DNA of 64,000 bases, taken from assembly GCA_017621495.1 (NCBI GenBank), contig JAGATB010000005.1, positions 30,778-94,777 on the forward strand, in the 5' to 3' direction. Both the position numbers and the translations under genes were made by a program. The notes beneath the pieces were generated by a model. It ran no database searches. It was given only the letters and a program-made list of their open reading frames with translations, and was not told where the DNA came from. The stretch is from Clostridia bacterium. Its GTDB lineage: Bacteria > Bacillota > Clostridia > UMGS1810. Shown here piece by piece: positions 35,223-42,952 of the stretch. The stretch's first letter is position 1; each line of letters begins with the position of its first letter.

Positions 35223-36734
35223 TTGAAAACAAAAAAACTGATTTCATTACTTATAAGTATACTGCTTACCCTCTCCGTAGCGACAGCAGCCGCTGAGGAA
35301 GCTGTAGTGCCCGAGGCACTTACCCAAGACGAACAAACTGCAGAAAGCGCCGATGAACCCATACTTACCGACGGTGAAGCGGCAAAGGTACTGGTAACTC
35401 AGAGTGCCAACCTGATACTTCTTAAATACAAATACGACGTCACCCGTGAAGAACTTTACGAGGACACCCTCATGAAGCTGATTGAGGCTCACCCGGAGCT
35501 TATAGAAGAAGCCTACGAGGCTATGTTCTCCGGTCTGGACGAACACTCCCAATACTACACCGAGGAAGAATACAAATACTTCATAGAGAATATGAGCGGT
35601 GAATTTGCAGGCATAGGTGTGGTAATCACCATGCTGCCGGAGGGACTTCTCATCACAAGCGTTACCGCAGGTTCATCCGGTGCGGAAGCAGGGCTCAAGC
35701 AGGGCGACATCATAACAACCGCCGACGGCATAAGCTTAGTGGGGATGTCCCTGGAACAGGCACGCTCCTACATCGTAGGCGAAATCGGCACCACAGTAAA
35801 GGTGGGCGCTTTAAGAGGCGGAGAATATTGGTCATTTACCGTTACCAGAAAGCCCGTAGTGGTAGAACCCGGCAGATATCAGATTGTAGAGGGCAATATA
35901 GGCTATATAGAGCTTGAGTCATTTGACGGCTCTGCTCCGGAGCTGGTAAGCCATGCCCTTGATGAATTTGACAGACACGGTATCACCAATATTATATTTG
36001 ACCTCCGCTACAATCCCGGCGGCTCGGTGAATGCTTTCTCCGAGATTTGCCAGAGAATCATACCGGAAGGCCCCACAATTCACTTTGAATACAAAAAAGA
36101 AAGTCAGAACTTTGCACTATATTCACAGTGTGCAGACCCCAAGTATAAGCTCATAGTGCTTGCCAACGAATACAGTGCCAGTGCAGCGGAAGCCTTCTGC
36201 GGAGCTGTGCAGGACAGCGGTGTGGGCATAGTGGTAGGTACCAACACCTACGGCAAGGGCACCATGCAAAACTTAACCAACTTCCGCATAGGCGGCGGTG
36301 TTAAGCTCACAGAAGCCGAGTACCTCACCAGAAACGAACGTCACATAGACGGCGTGGGTATAAAGCCCGACTACTACTCCGAGGATAAAATAATCAGAAT
36401 GAACCGCTCCGACTTCAGCAATTTTGACTTTGAAACCAAGATGCAGCTCGGTGACAAGGGCGAAACGGTTCTTGCGCTTAATCAAAGACTGTGGGCTATG
36501 GGCTACGATGTAGGCATACCGACCGATGAATTCACCGAAAAAACCTACTACGCAGTTTATCAGTTCCAGGGTACCAACGGCCTCTACCCCTACGGTGTAT
36601 GCGACATAAGCACTCAGCTTGCCATACAAAACATAATGCAGACTCTGGACTTCCCGGACAACAAACCGTTTAAGGAAGCAGTGGAGATATTTAAATCCGG
36701 TTCACTGGAAAAGTATCTGGAAATAGCAGAATAA
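35223..36734 (+). CDS. S41-family carboxy-terminal processing protease
   Basis: 503 residues from TTG 35223, with AAAGGATGGG at good spacing; an ATG 12 bp upstream overlaps that site. Signal or anchor peptide, then an N-terminal cap. The PDZ domain has GVVITMLPEGLLITSV and GLKQGDIITTADG. The peptidase domain carries NPGGSVN and the Ser-Lys dyad motifs NEYSASAAEAF and TYGKGTMQ. The C-terminal module LGDKGETVLALNQRLWAMGY is a PG_binding_1 domain that binds peptidoglycan. CtpB-like proteases act outside the membrane on exported proteins. It is the last gene of the argS run before a terminator. Confidence 0.9.
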   Translation: MKTKKLISLLISILLTLSVATAAAEEAVVPEALTQDEQTAESADEPILTDGEAAKVLVTQSANLILLKYKYDVTREELYEDTLMKLIEAHPELIEEAYEAMFSGLDEHSQYYTEEEYKYFIENMSGEFAGIGVVITMLPEGLLITSVTAGSSGAEAGLKQGDIITTADGISLVGMSLEQARSYIVGEIGTTVKVGALRGGEYWSFTVTRKPVVVEPGRYQIVEGNIGYIELESFDGSAPELVSHALDEFDRHGITNIIFDLRYNPGGSVNAFSEICQRIIPEGPTIHFEYKKESQNFALYSQCADPKYKLIVLANEYSASAAEAFCGAVQDSGVGIVVGTNTYGKGTMQNLTNFRIGGGVKLTEAEYLTRNERHIDGVGIKPDYYSEDKIIRMNRSDFSNFDFETKMQLGDKGETVLALNQRLWAMGYDVGIPTDEFTEKTYYAVYQFQGTNGLYPYGVCDISTQLAIQNIMQTLDFPDNKPFKEAVEIFKSGSLEKYLEIAE

Positions 36735-36748
36735 TAATGTATTTTAAA

Positions 36749-36782
36749 AAAGGCAGAAACGATTAATTCCGTTTCTGCCTTT
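36749..36782 (+). terminator. Rho-independent terminator after the S41 protease gene
   Basis: A 13-bp stem AAAGGCAGAAACG / CGTTTCTGCCTTT with an 8-base loop, 15 bp after the stop codon. Confidence 0.8.
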
Positions 36783-36784
36783 CA

Positions 36785-36858
36785 TTGTAGGGCACAGCGT
36801 TTACGATGTGCCGTAAATACTGCGCATTCGGTTCGTCGGAAACCGCCGAACCCTACAA
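36785..36858. repeat. 74-bp TTGTAGGG...CCCTACAA element (REP/MITE-like)
   Basis: Exact 8-bp terminal inverted repeats TTGTAGGG and CCCTACAA enclose GC-rich palindromic DNA, including GGCACA...TGTGCC and GGTTCGTCGG...CCGCCGAACC. The right half recurs inside the broken RAYT gene at 38305-38334. The rest of this 196-bp gap holds a small hairpin (GAGGCGATGCCTC) and AT-rich DNA. Confidence 0.65.
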
Positions 36859-36930
36859 ATTTTTAATTTAAATATGTTGCCAAAATTTTATAGTTGAAGC
36901 TAGTAGAGGCGATGCCTCGTACCGGTTACA

Positions 36931-37665
36931 TTAATAATCTGTGGTCAAAACTGCAAAATCATTAATTGTACAACAGAAGTTACCGAACCAACGCTCTGTG
37001 CGACCATCAATTTCAACTTTAAGCTTAAGTGCGTTACCAGTATCAAATTCAAAATTTATAGGAGATACAGATTTTGTCATTATTGGGGATTGATATAATA
37101 AATTTCCACGCTCATTATAAAATTTTATTTTATATTCGGCAAATTTTTTAAAGGTAGGTGCTACAAACGTACCTCTTACTTTCTTTGCTAATCCATCCAA
37201 GGGATAAGTTACAGAATTATGGTATTCAAAGTAATCATCTATAACTTCATATGTACCTAAGGTAAAACTAATATATTGAGTACCAATATCATCATTTTTC
37301 CCACATTTAAATTCCGATGGTATCTCACACTCCAAATACGGCTTATCATACAAATAAACCTCTTTTGCAGGCTTAACAATATCCCCTACAAAAACAGTCG
37401 CTGTTTCTCCATCCCAATGCACATCCTTATTGAACGCCTCACCAATTGCTCTTACCGGGAGATATGTAGTTCCATTGTAAATAAATGGCTCAACAACATT
37501 TCCATTCACATCTTTGGGTATAATCTCTTCACCGTCAATTACCAGCTTGACATTCATGTAAACAGCATCTATAGCCTTCTGAATGTTTTTTGAGTAAACC
37601 ACCCCACTTGTCAGAATTGCACCAATTACAACACCTGCAATTAACCCTTGTAATCTCTTCTTCAT
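36931..37665 (-). CDS. Exported stalk-domain protein (copper amine oxidase N-terminal-like)
   Basis: 244 residues. An uncleaved or weakly cleaved signal anchor (LIAGVVIGAILTSGVVYS) is followed by a short helix. A stalk domain carries VKLVIDGEEIIPKDVNGN, FIYNGTTYLPVRAIGEAF and WDGETATVFVG, the repeat pattern of the Cu-amine-oxidase N-terminal/stalk family. That family is common in clostridial surface proteins and is not catalytic. The C-terminal ~130 residues form a beta domain that I cannot place. It is divergent from a small HTH gene; the two share an overlapping promoter region with matching operators. Confidence 0.75.
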   Translation of the reverse strand: MKKRLQGLIAGVVIGAILTSGVVYSKNIQKAIDAVYMNVKLVIDGEEIIPKDVNGNVVEPFIYNGTTYLPVRAIGEAFNKDVHWDGETATVFVGDIVKPAKEVYLYDKPYLECEIPSEFKCGKNDDIGTQYISFTLGTYEVIDDYFEYHNSVTYPLDGLAKKVRGTFVAPTFKKFAEYKIKFYNERGNLLYQSPIMTKSVSPINFEFDTGNALKLKVEIDGRTERWFGNFCCTINDFAVLTTDY

Positions 37666-37684
37666 TTAAAAAACCTCCTTGTTG

Positions 37685-37702
37685 TATATCCAAATGGATA
37701 TA
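37685..37702. promoter_or_regulatory. Operator 1 of the stalk/HTH divergent region
   Basis: TATATCC-AAAT-GGATATA, an inverted repeat placed at the predicted transcription start of the stalk-protein gene. A near copy lies at 37742. It is the probable binding site of the adjacent HTH protein. Confidence 0.6.
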
Positions 37703-37707
37703 ATTTA

Positions 37708-37741
37708 TTAACATTATAACATACTAGTGTTAAAATGTCAA
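37708..37741. promoter_or_regulatory. Overlapping face-to-face sigma-A promoters
   Basis: Plus strand: TTAACA-17 bp-TAAAAT (37708-37736) for the HTH gene. Minus strand: TTGACA-17 bp-TATAAT (37741-37713) for the stalk gene. The two promoters occupy the same 34 bp, so the polymerases would exclude each other. Confidence 0.7.
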
Positions 37742-37758
37742 TATATCCAAATAGATAT
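37742..37758. promoter_or_regulatory. Operator 2 of the stalk/HTH divergent region
   Basis: TATATCCAAATAGATAT, a near copy of operator 1, just downstream of the -10 of the HTH gene promoter. It would allow autoregulation. Confidence 0.6.
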
Positions 37759-37774
37759 TTTAGGAGTTTTTAAA

Positions 37775-37993
37775 TTGGCTTATTATAAAAGATTAAGAGA
37801 TTTGCGTGAAGATAATAATTATACTCAGAAACAAATAGCAGATTTGCTCTACACAACACAACCACAATATTACAGATATGAAAGTGGCTTACGTGATCTT
37901 CCATGTGAATTAGTAATTATGTTAGCGAAAATTTATAATGTTTCTATTGATTATATTCTTGGATTAACCAATGAGATAAGGACTTATAAATAA
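37775..37993 (+). CDS. Small XRE-family HTH regulator
   Basis: 72 residues from TTG 37775, which has TAGGAG nine bases upstream; an in-frame ATG 48 bp earlier lies within the promoter/operator region. It is a single HTH_3 domain: RLRDLREDNNYTQKQIADLL, then TQPQYYRYESGLRDLP and MLAKIYNVSIDYILGL. It has no second domain. It probably represses itself and the divergent stalk gene through the paired operators. Confidence 0.85.
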   Translation: MAYYKRLRDLREDNNYTQKQIADLLYTTQPQYYRYESGLRDLPCELVIMLAKIYNVSIDYILGLTNEIRTYK

Positions 37994-37996
37994 TGG

Positions 37997-38518
37997 ATGT
38001 GTATGAATTTTATGGAATCACCAAAAAGAAAACCAACAAGATTAAAAGGATATGATTATTCTTCACCCGGTATGTATTTTCTCACGATATGTGTAAAAGA
38101 TAGAAAACAGCTGCTCGGCAAAATTGTAGGGGGCGGCGATTTCGACGCACCGCAAATGCTTCTATCCGAGTACGGACAAATTCTCGATAAAAATATTAAA
38201 TTAATGAATGAAAAATATCCTCATATCAAAATAGACAAATATGTAATTATGCCAAATCATTTTCATTTGATACTAAACATTACAGATTATGTAACCACGA
38301 AAAACGGTTCGTCGGAAACCGCCGAACCCTACAATAGTGAAACTTCTAAATTTGTATAATTATTAAAACGATATTGCAATAGAGAATATGGTAAAAATAT
38401 TTGGCAATCTTCATGTAATGACCACATTATCCGTGGCGAAAAGGATTACCAAAAAATATGGGAATACATAGACACAAATGTGATAAGATGGGAAAAAGAT
38501 TGTTTTTATATTGCATAG
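37997..38518 (+). pseudogene. RAYT/IS200-like Y1 transposase, interrupted by one in-frame stop
   Basis: The frame reads RLKGYDYSSPGMYFLTICVK and then YVIMPNHFHLIL, the HUH-type metal motif of REP-associated tyrosine transposases. At 38357 a TAA interrupts it. Beyond the stop the same frame continues with LLKRYCNREYGKNIWQ, DHIIRGEKDYQKIWEYID and WEKDCFYIA to the TAG at 38516, the normal C-terminal blocks of the family. So one nonsense mutation splits an otherwise full gene of about 173 codons. TTGTAGGG (38124) and CCCTACAA (38327), the ends of the nearby REP-like element, both lie within the frame. The start is uncertain (GTG or ATG near 37997). Confidence 0.8.
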
Positions 38519-38545
38519 AGGTCGCAGCAATTTTGCTGCGACCTC
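38518..38545. terminator. 13-bp hairpin between convergent genes
   Basis: GAGGTCGCAGCAA / TTGCTGCGACCTC with a 2-base loop. It lies between the RAYT remnant and the 3' end of the NfnB-like gene. No strong U run follows, so it may be a weak bidirectional terminator or a repeat end. Confidence 0.55.
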
Positions 38546-38556
38546 TTATCAGCTCA

Positions 38557-39945
38557 TTATTTTTTTAGCTCTTCATCTATAGCCGCAGCCGCCTTCTTGC
38601 CTGCGCCCATTGCCAGGATTACGGTTGCTGCGCCTGTTACCACGTCGCCTCCGGCGTAGACCATTTTCTTGGTTGTGGCACCATTTTCATCGGCTACTAT
38701 GCATCCTCTGCTGTTTGTTTCAAGACCTTCTGTGGTCTGCTTTATCAGTGGATTGGGGGTCTGTCCTATGGCGATTACTGCCGTATCTATACCAAGTATA
38801 TGCTCCGAGCCTTCCACGGGAGCCGGTCTCCTTCTGCCGCTTTCGTCGGGTTCGCCGAGCTCCATGTTAACAAGCTCCACACCGCAGAGCCAGCCCTTTT
38901 CGTCACCTATAAACTTGGTGGGATTTTTCAGCAGTGCAAACTGCACTCCCTCCTCCTGGGCATGCATGATTTCCTCTGCTCTGGCAGGGAGCTCATTAAA
39001 GCCCCTTCTGTATACTATATATACATTCTCCGCACCCAGTCTCTTGGCACTTCTGGCAGCGTCCATAGCTACGTTACCGCCTCCGAATACCGCCACATCC
39101 TTGCCTACGTATACAGGTGTATCATATTGAGGGAATTTGTAGCCCTTCATAAGATTAATTCTCGTCAGAAATTCATTTGCGGAGTAGACACCGTTCAAGG
39201 TCTCTCCCTCAATCTTTAGAAATGACGGAAGCCCTGCCCCCGAACCGATGTATACTGCATCATAGCCGTAATCTTCAAACAGCTCATCTACCAGGATAGT
39301 CTTGCCTATGATTACATTTTTCTCTATCTTGACACCCATTTTTTCCAGCTTTTCAATTTCCTTCTGAACTATATCCTTAGGAAGTCTGAACTCCGGTATA
39401 CCATACATAAGCACACCGCCCGCAGTGTGAAATGCTTCATATATAGTCACGTCATATCCCAGCTTAGCCAGGTCTCCTGCAGCGGAAAGTCCCGATGGAC
39501 CCGAGCCTACTACTGCCACCTTTTTGCCATTGGCAGGGGCTGTCTTTACATCGTCACTGCCGTGATTCATATGATAATCAGCTACAAATCTCTCCAGTCT
39601 GCCTATAGCCACAGGTTCCCCCTTGGCACAGCGCACACACTTGGACTCACACTGACTCTCCTGGGGGCACACCCTGCCGCAGATAGCCGGCAGAGAATTA
39701 TCCTCTGTAATCTTCTGATACGCTTCCTCGAATTTACCTTCAGCTACCAAAGCCATAAATTCCGGAATTTTAACCCCTACCGGGCACCCGGTAACGCAGG
39801 GCTTGATTTTACATCTGAGGCATCTTTGAGCTTCGTCCATTGCCATAGCAGGAGTATAACCCGTGCTCACCTCAAGGAAGTTTTTGTTTCTTATCTCCGG
39901 TGCCTGTTCGGGCATGGGATTTTTCTTAAGTGACATATTAGGCAT
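38557..39945 (-). CDS. NfnB/GltD-like NADPH oxidoreductase subunit
   Basis: 462 residues. The N-terminal Cys-rich iron-sulfur domain has CLRCKIKPCVTGCPVG and CGRVCPQESQCESKCVR, enough for two [4Fe-4S] clusters. The FAD-binding Rossmann motif is VVGSGPSGLSAAGDL; the NAD(P) motif is VAVFGGGNVAMDAARSA; AVIAIGQTPNPL is near the end. This is the GltD family, often labelled homotetrameric glutamate synthase. The preceding NfnA-type partner makes an NADH-dependent ferredoxin:NADP+ oxidoreductase (NfnAB), an electron-bifurcating enzyme, the better call. It overlaps the partner gene by 8 bp. Confidence 0.88.
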   Translation of the reverse strand: MPNMSLKKNPMPEQAPEIRNKNFLEVSTGYTPAMAMDEAQRCLRCKIKPCVTGCPVGVKIPEFMALVAEGKFEEAYQKITEDNSLPAICGRVCPQESQCESKCVRCAKGEPVAIGRLERFVADYHMNHGSDDVKTAPANGKKVAVVGSGPSGLSAAGDLAKLGYDVTIYEAFHTAGGVLMYGIPEFRLPKDIVQKEIEKLEKMGVKIEKNVIIGKTILVDELFEDYGYDAVYIGSGAGLPSFLKIEGETLNGVYSANEFLTRINLMKGYKFPQYDTPVYVGKDVAVFGGGNVAMDAARSAKRLGAENVYIVYRRGFNELPARAEEIMHAQEEGVQFALLKNPTKFIGDEKGWLCGVELVNMELGEPDESGRRRPAPVEGSEHILGIDTAVIAIGQTPNPLIKQTTEGLETNSRGCIVADENGATTKKMVYAGGDVVTGAATVILAMGAGKKAAAAIDEELKK

Positions 39946-40786
39946 GATGTGTCCTCCCTATCCTGCACTTGCCGTCCTCACAAGCGCTTTTTTCAAACTC
40001 TTTGAACATATTCTGACGGTTAAGTGCCGCCTGCCAGTCTATGAGATGTCCGTCAAAATCAGGACCGTCTACACAGGCAAACTTGGTCTCGCCGCCTACA
40101 ATCACTCTGCATCCACCGCACATGCCGGTGCCGTCTATCATCACCGGGTTCATAGAAACCGTGGTGGGTATATCGTACTGCTTGGTAAGAGTGCATACAG
40201 CCCTCATCATCACAAGCGGTCCTATGGCTATGACCTCATCATACTTTTCACCTGCAGATATCTCTTCATTGAGCCTGTCGGTTACAAATCCCTTAACGCC
40301 GTTGGAGCCGTCGTCTGTGGTGATTATGAGCTTATTTGCAACAGCCTTAAGCTCCTCCTCCAGAATAATGAAATCCTCACTGCGAAATCCTGCAATCACG
40401 GTAACATCAGCCCCCAGCTTACTGAGCTTTTTTGCCTGAGGATAAGCTATAGCAGTGCCCAGACCTCCGCCTATAACGGCAACCTTCTTCTTGCCGTCAA
40501 GCTTTGTCGGCACACCCAAAGGTCCCGCAAAATCCAAAACTTCATCACCTGTGCCAAGCTTTGACAAGTCCATGGTAGTCTTACCCACAGCCTGCACAAT
40601 TATGGTCACGGTGCCCTCTGCCCTGTCATAGTCTGCTATGGTAAAGGGAACCCTCTCTCCGTATTCATCTATTCTCAAGATTATAAACTGCCCCGGCTCT
40701 GCTTTCTTTGCCACCAAGGGTGCCTCTATCTTCATAAGGAAAATCTGAGGATTAAGCTCTTTTTTTTCTAATATCTTGTATGCCAT
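39938..40786 (-). CDS. NfnA-like ferredoxin-NADP+ reductase subunit (sulfide dehydrogenase family)
   Basis: 282 residues from ATG 40786; an ATG six bases earlier, closer to the GAAGGG site, is an alternative. The N-terminal FAD domain has PGQFIILRIDEYGERVPF. The NAD-binding part has VAVIGGGLGTAIAYPQA. The C-terminal [2Fe-2S] Cys cluster has DGTGMCGGCRVIVGG and FACVDGPDFDGHLIDW. This is the layout of the NfnA/SudB and dihydroorotate dehydrogenase electron-transfer subunits. With NfnB it would balance NADH, NADPH and reduced ferredoxin, useful beside the NADP glutamate dehydrogenase gene on the other strand. Confidence 0.88.
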   Translation of the reverse strand: MAYKILEKKELNPQIFLMKIEAPLVAKKAEPGQFIILRIDEYGERVPFTIADYDRAEGTVTIIVQAVGKTTMDLSKLGTGDEVLDFAGPLGVPTKLDGKKKVAVIGGGLGTAIAYPQAKKLSKLGADVTVIAGFRSEDFIILEEELKAVANKLIITTDDGSNGVKGFVTDRLNEEISAGEKYDEVIAIGPLVMMRAVCTLTKQYDIPTTVSMNPVMIDGTGMCGGCRVIVGGETKFACVDGPDFDGHLIDWQAALNRQNMFKEFEKSACEDGKCRIGRTHHA

Positions 40787-40837
40787 ATACATATTTCCCT
40801 TCAAAATGTAATATAAATAATAGTTTCCTATTATAAT

Positions 40838-40866
40838 ATAATATAATTTTTTAAATAAAAAGTCAA
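40838..40866 (-). promoter_or_regulatory. Sigma-A promoter of the nfnAB-like pair
   Basis: On the minus strand: TTGACT, a 17-bp spacer, TATTAT. The -10 region is A/T-rich and could be read one register away. Confidence 0.6.
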
Positions 40867-40999
40867 GACTTACAGCGTTGTTTTTCTCATTTTATAGGGG
40901 TTACAGTGCATGATGTATATAAATTCTGCAACTTAAATCCCAAAAAATGTCAAAATTTGAAATATTAATTTTTAAAACGGCTTTTTTTGAAATTTTTTG

Positions 41000-41028
41000 T
41001 TGCATTTCATGCAAAACAGTGCTATAAT
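41000..41028 (+). promoter_or_regulatory. Sigma-A promoter of gdhA
   Basis: TTGCAT, a 17-bp spacer, TATAAT. It leaves a leader of about 124 nt before the start codon. Confidence 0.75.
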
Positions 41029-41051
41029 TAATCTTAATTAAATAAGCAATA

Positions 41052-41110
41052 GGTGTATCTCTTACACCATTGAATAATTCTCTTATTATTCCTTGCTCCG
41101 CAATAAGAGA
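41052..41110 (+). promoter_or_regulatory. Two leader hairpins upstream of gdhA
   Basis: GGTGTA-TCTCT-TACACC (41052-41068) and TCTCTTATT ... AATAAGAGA (41079-41110, 14-base loop). They lie between the promoter and the ribosome site. No U run follows them, so they may be regulatory or stabilising rather than terminators. Confidence 0.5.
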
Positions 41111-41158
41111 TATCTTAAAATTTATGCCGGGAGCGGAGCGGCAGATTGGAGTATTTTT

Positions 41159-42502
41159 ATGACATATGTAGAAAGAGTTCTTGAAGATCTCAAGAAGAAA
41201 AATTCCGAACAGCCCGAATTTATCCAGGCTGCTACAGAGGTTTTGACAAGCCTTGCTCCTGTAATTGAACAGCACCCCGAATACGAAAAGGCTGCACTTC
41301 TGGAAAGAATCGTTGAGCCTGAAAGACAGATTATGTTCAGAGTACCGTGGGTAGATGACAACGGTAACGTTCAGGTAAACAGAGGTTTCAGAGTACAGTT
41401 CAACAGTGCTATAGGACCTTACAAGGGCGGTTTGAGATTTGCTCCCAATGTATACCTGGGTATCATCAAGTTCCTCGGTTTTGAACAAATATTTAAAAAC
41501 AGCCTCACAGGTCTGCCCATCGGCGGCGGCAAGGGTGGAGCTGACTTCGACCCCAACGGCAAATCCGATGCAGAAATCATGAGATTCTGCCAGTCATTTA
41601 TGACAGAATTGTACAGACACATCGGCGCAGAGACAGACGTTCCTGCAGGTGACCTGGGTGTAGGTGCCAGAGAAATCGGATATATGTTCGGTCAGTACAA
41701 GAGACTCAAGAACGTATACGAAGGCGTACTTACAGGTAAAGGTCTCTCATATGGCGGTTTAAGCGGCAGAACAGAAGCTACAGGATACGGTATAGTATTC
41801 TATGCGAGAGAAATGCTCAAGCACTTCGGTGAAGAATTAAAGGGCAAGGAAGTAGTAGTATCCGGTTTCGGTAACGTTAGCTGGGGTACAGTACAGAAGC
41901 TCAATCAGCTCGGTGCTAAGGTTATCACAATCTCCGGTCCCGATGGTTACATATATGATCCCGACGGTGTAACACCCGGCGAAAAGGAAGATTTCCTCTT
42001 AGAATTAAGAGCTTCCGGCAAGAACATCTGCTCACCTTATGCAGAGAAGTTCCCCAATGCTAAGTTCTTCCCCGGTGAGAAGCCCTGGGGCGTAAAGGCT
42101 GACCTCTACATCCCCTGTGCTACACAGAACGAAATCACCATGAAGGAAGCTGAAGCTATGGTTAAGAATGGCTGTAAGTTCCTTTGCGAAGGCTCCAACA
42201 TGCCCACAACCAACGAGGCTATGGCATACCTCCAGGAGAATGGCGTAGTTATAGGTCCCTCCAAGGCAGCTAACGCAGGCGGTGTTGCTTGCTCCTGCAT
42301 CGAAATGGGTCAGAACGCAGGTCACACAGTATTCTCTCCCGACCAGGTATATGCTCAGCTGGAAAACATCATGATAAACATTCACGACAGCTCCGCTGCT
42401 GCATCTGAAAAATTCGGCTTAGGCTACAACCTCGTAGCAGGTGCTAACATTGCAGGCTTCTTAAAGGTTGCTGAAGCAATGATGGCTCAGGGCGTTTGCT
42501 AA
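41159..42502 (+). CDS. gdhA: NADP-specific glutamate dehydrogenase
   Basis: 447 residues from ATG 41159, with TTGGAG upstream; in-frame codons before this lie in the leader. RVPWVDDNGNVQVNRGFRVQ, GPYKGGLRFAPNV and the active-site Lys in LPIGGGKGGADFDP place it in the hexameric small GDH group. VVVSGFGNVSWGTVQKL is the nucleotide-binding fold, and SNMPTTNEA is typical of NADP enzymes. It makes glutamate from 2-oxoglutarate and ammonium. A terminator follows the stop. Confidence 0.95.
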   Translation: MTYVERVLEDLKKKNSEQPEFIQAATEVLTSLAPVIEQHPEYEKAALLERIVEPERQIMFRVPWVDDNGNVQVNRGFRVQFNSAIGPYKGGLRFAPNVYLGIIKFLGFEQIFKNSLTGLPIGGGKGGADFDPNGKSDAEIMRFCQSFMTELYRHIGAETDVPAGDLGVGAREIGYMFGQYKRLKNVYEGVLTGKGLSYGGLSGRTEATGYGIVFYAREMLKHFGEELKGKEVVVSGFGNVSWGTVQKLNQLGAKVITISGPDGYIYDPDGVTPGEKEDFLLELRASGKNICSPYAEKFPNAKFFPGEKPWGVKADLYIPCATQNEITMKEAEAMVKNGCKFLCEGSNMPTTNEAMAYLQENGVVIGPSKAANAGGVACSCIEMGQNAGHTVFSPDQVYAQLENIMINIHDSSAAASEKFGLGYNLVAGANIAGFLKVAEAMMAQGVC

Positions 42503-42523
42503 TATTAAATACAACTTTATTTG

Positions 42524-42558
42524 CAGGGAACGGCACAGACCGTTCCCTGTATTTTTTT
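42524..42558 (+). terminator. Rho-independent terminator of gdhA
   Basis: CAGGGAACGG / CCGTTCCCTG with a 6-base loop, followed by a T-rich tract. Confidence 0.9.
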
Positions 42559-42666
42559 GTAATAAGTCATTTTTAAAAAAGCATAATTATTATTTATATG
42601 GTAATAATTATATGAACATAATCATATTTATATTTATTTATCATTATAAAATTTTTTTAAAATGTA

Positions 42667-42695
42667 TTGATATATTTTTCAAAATGTGATATCAT
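42667..42695 (+). promoter_or_regulatory. Promoter of the candidate structured RNA
   Basis: TTGATA, a 17-bp spacer, TATCAT. The predicted start of transcription, about 7 nt downstream, coincides with the first base of the RNA's closing stem at 42702. Confidence 0.6.
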
Positions 42696-42701
42696 AATTA
42701 T

Positions 42702-42859
42702 GCCAAATAAGTTTCATAAAAATTTTTAAGGATATTTTTATCAAGGAATATACCTTTGTTTTGAGTACACAATAATCATGTGAATCTGATAAAAATGCAA
42801 ATTCCTTCAGGTTATTGTGTATTGGTAATATCCTTATAATTATCTGAAACTTGTTTGGC
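42702..42859 (+). ncRNA. Candidate 158-nt structured RNA
   Basis: Its two ends pair over 15 bp with one G-U: GCCAAATAAGTTTCA (42702-42716) with TGAAACTTGTTTGGC (42845-42859). Inside are AAGGATATT (42728) with AATATCCTT (42827), a small hairpin CAAGG/CCTTTG (42742-42758), TACACAATA (42766) with TATTGTGTA (42813), and an apical ATCTGA/TCAGGT. The result is a long rod with a three-way junction. A promoter sits just before it and a terminator at 42883-42918. No protein frame fits. A 6S-like RNA or a cis-regulator of the next gene are both possible; I cannot match a known family by eye. Confidence 0.55.
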
Positions 42860-42882
42860 GACAATCGGAGTTTGCGTTTTTT

Positions 42883-42918
42883 ATGCGTCGGCTCACTTTT
42901 TGGTTGGCGCATTTTTTT
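42883..42918 (+). terminator. Terminator after the candidate RNA
   Basis: ATGCGTC / GGCGCAT with a 16-base loop and then seven T. It lies between the structured RNA and the ribosome site of the 146-residue protein, so transcripts starting at 42702 would end here or be regulated here. Confidence 0.65.
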
Positions 42919-42952
42919 ATGCTTATTTTAATTACAAAGGAGACTAACTATC

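Noticed and set aside
36931..37993. The stalk/HTH pair as a toxin-antitoxin system
   Set aside because: The stalk protein is exported and much larger than a toxin, and the genes are divergent rather than in one operon.
38557..39945. Glutamate synthase small subunit as the final name
   Set aside because: No large glutamate synthase subunit is present and an NfnA-type partner overlaps it, so the NfnAB reading is preferred, though family labels often say glutamate synthase.
38610..40564. Several 80-230-codon frames on the plus strand opposite the NfnAB-like genes
   Set aside because: All are shadows of the two iron-sulfur flavoprotein genes; they are low-complexity and lack ribosome sites.
42702..42859. 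The structured region as a MITE
   Set aside because: The ends form a long inverted repeat, but I see no target-site duplication, and a promoter and a terminator frame it exactly, so an RNA gene or leader is the better reading.
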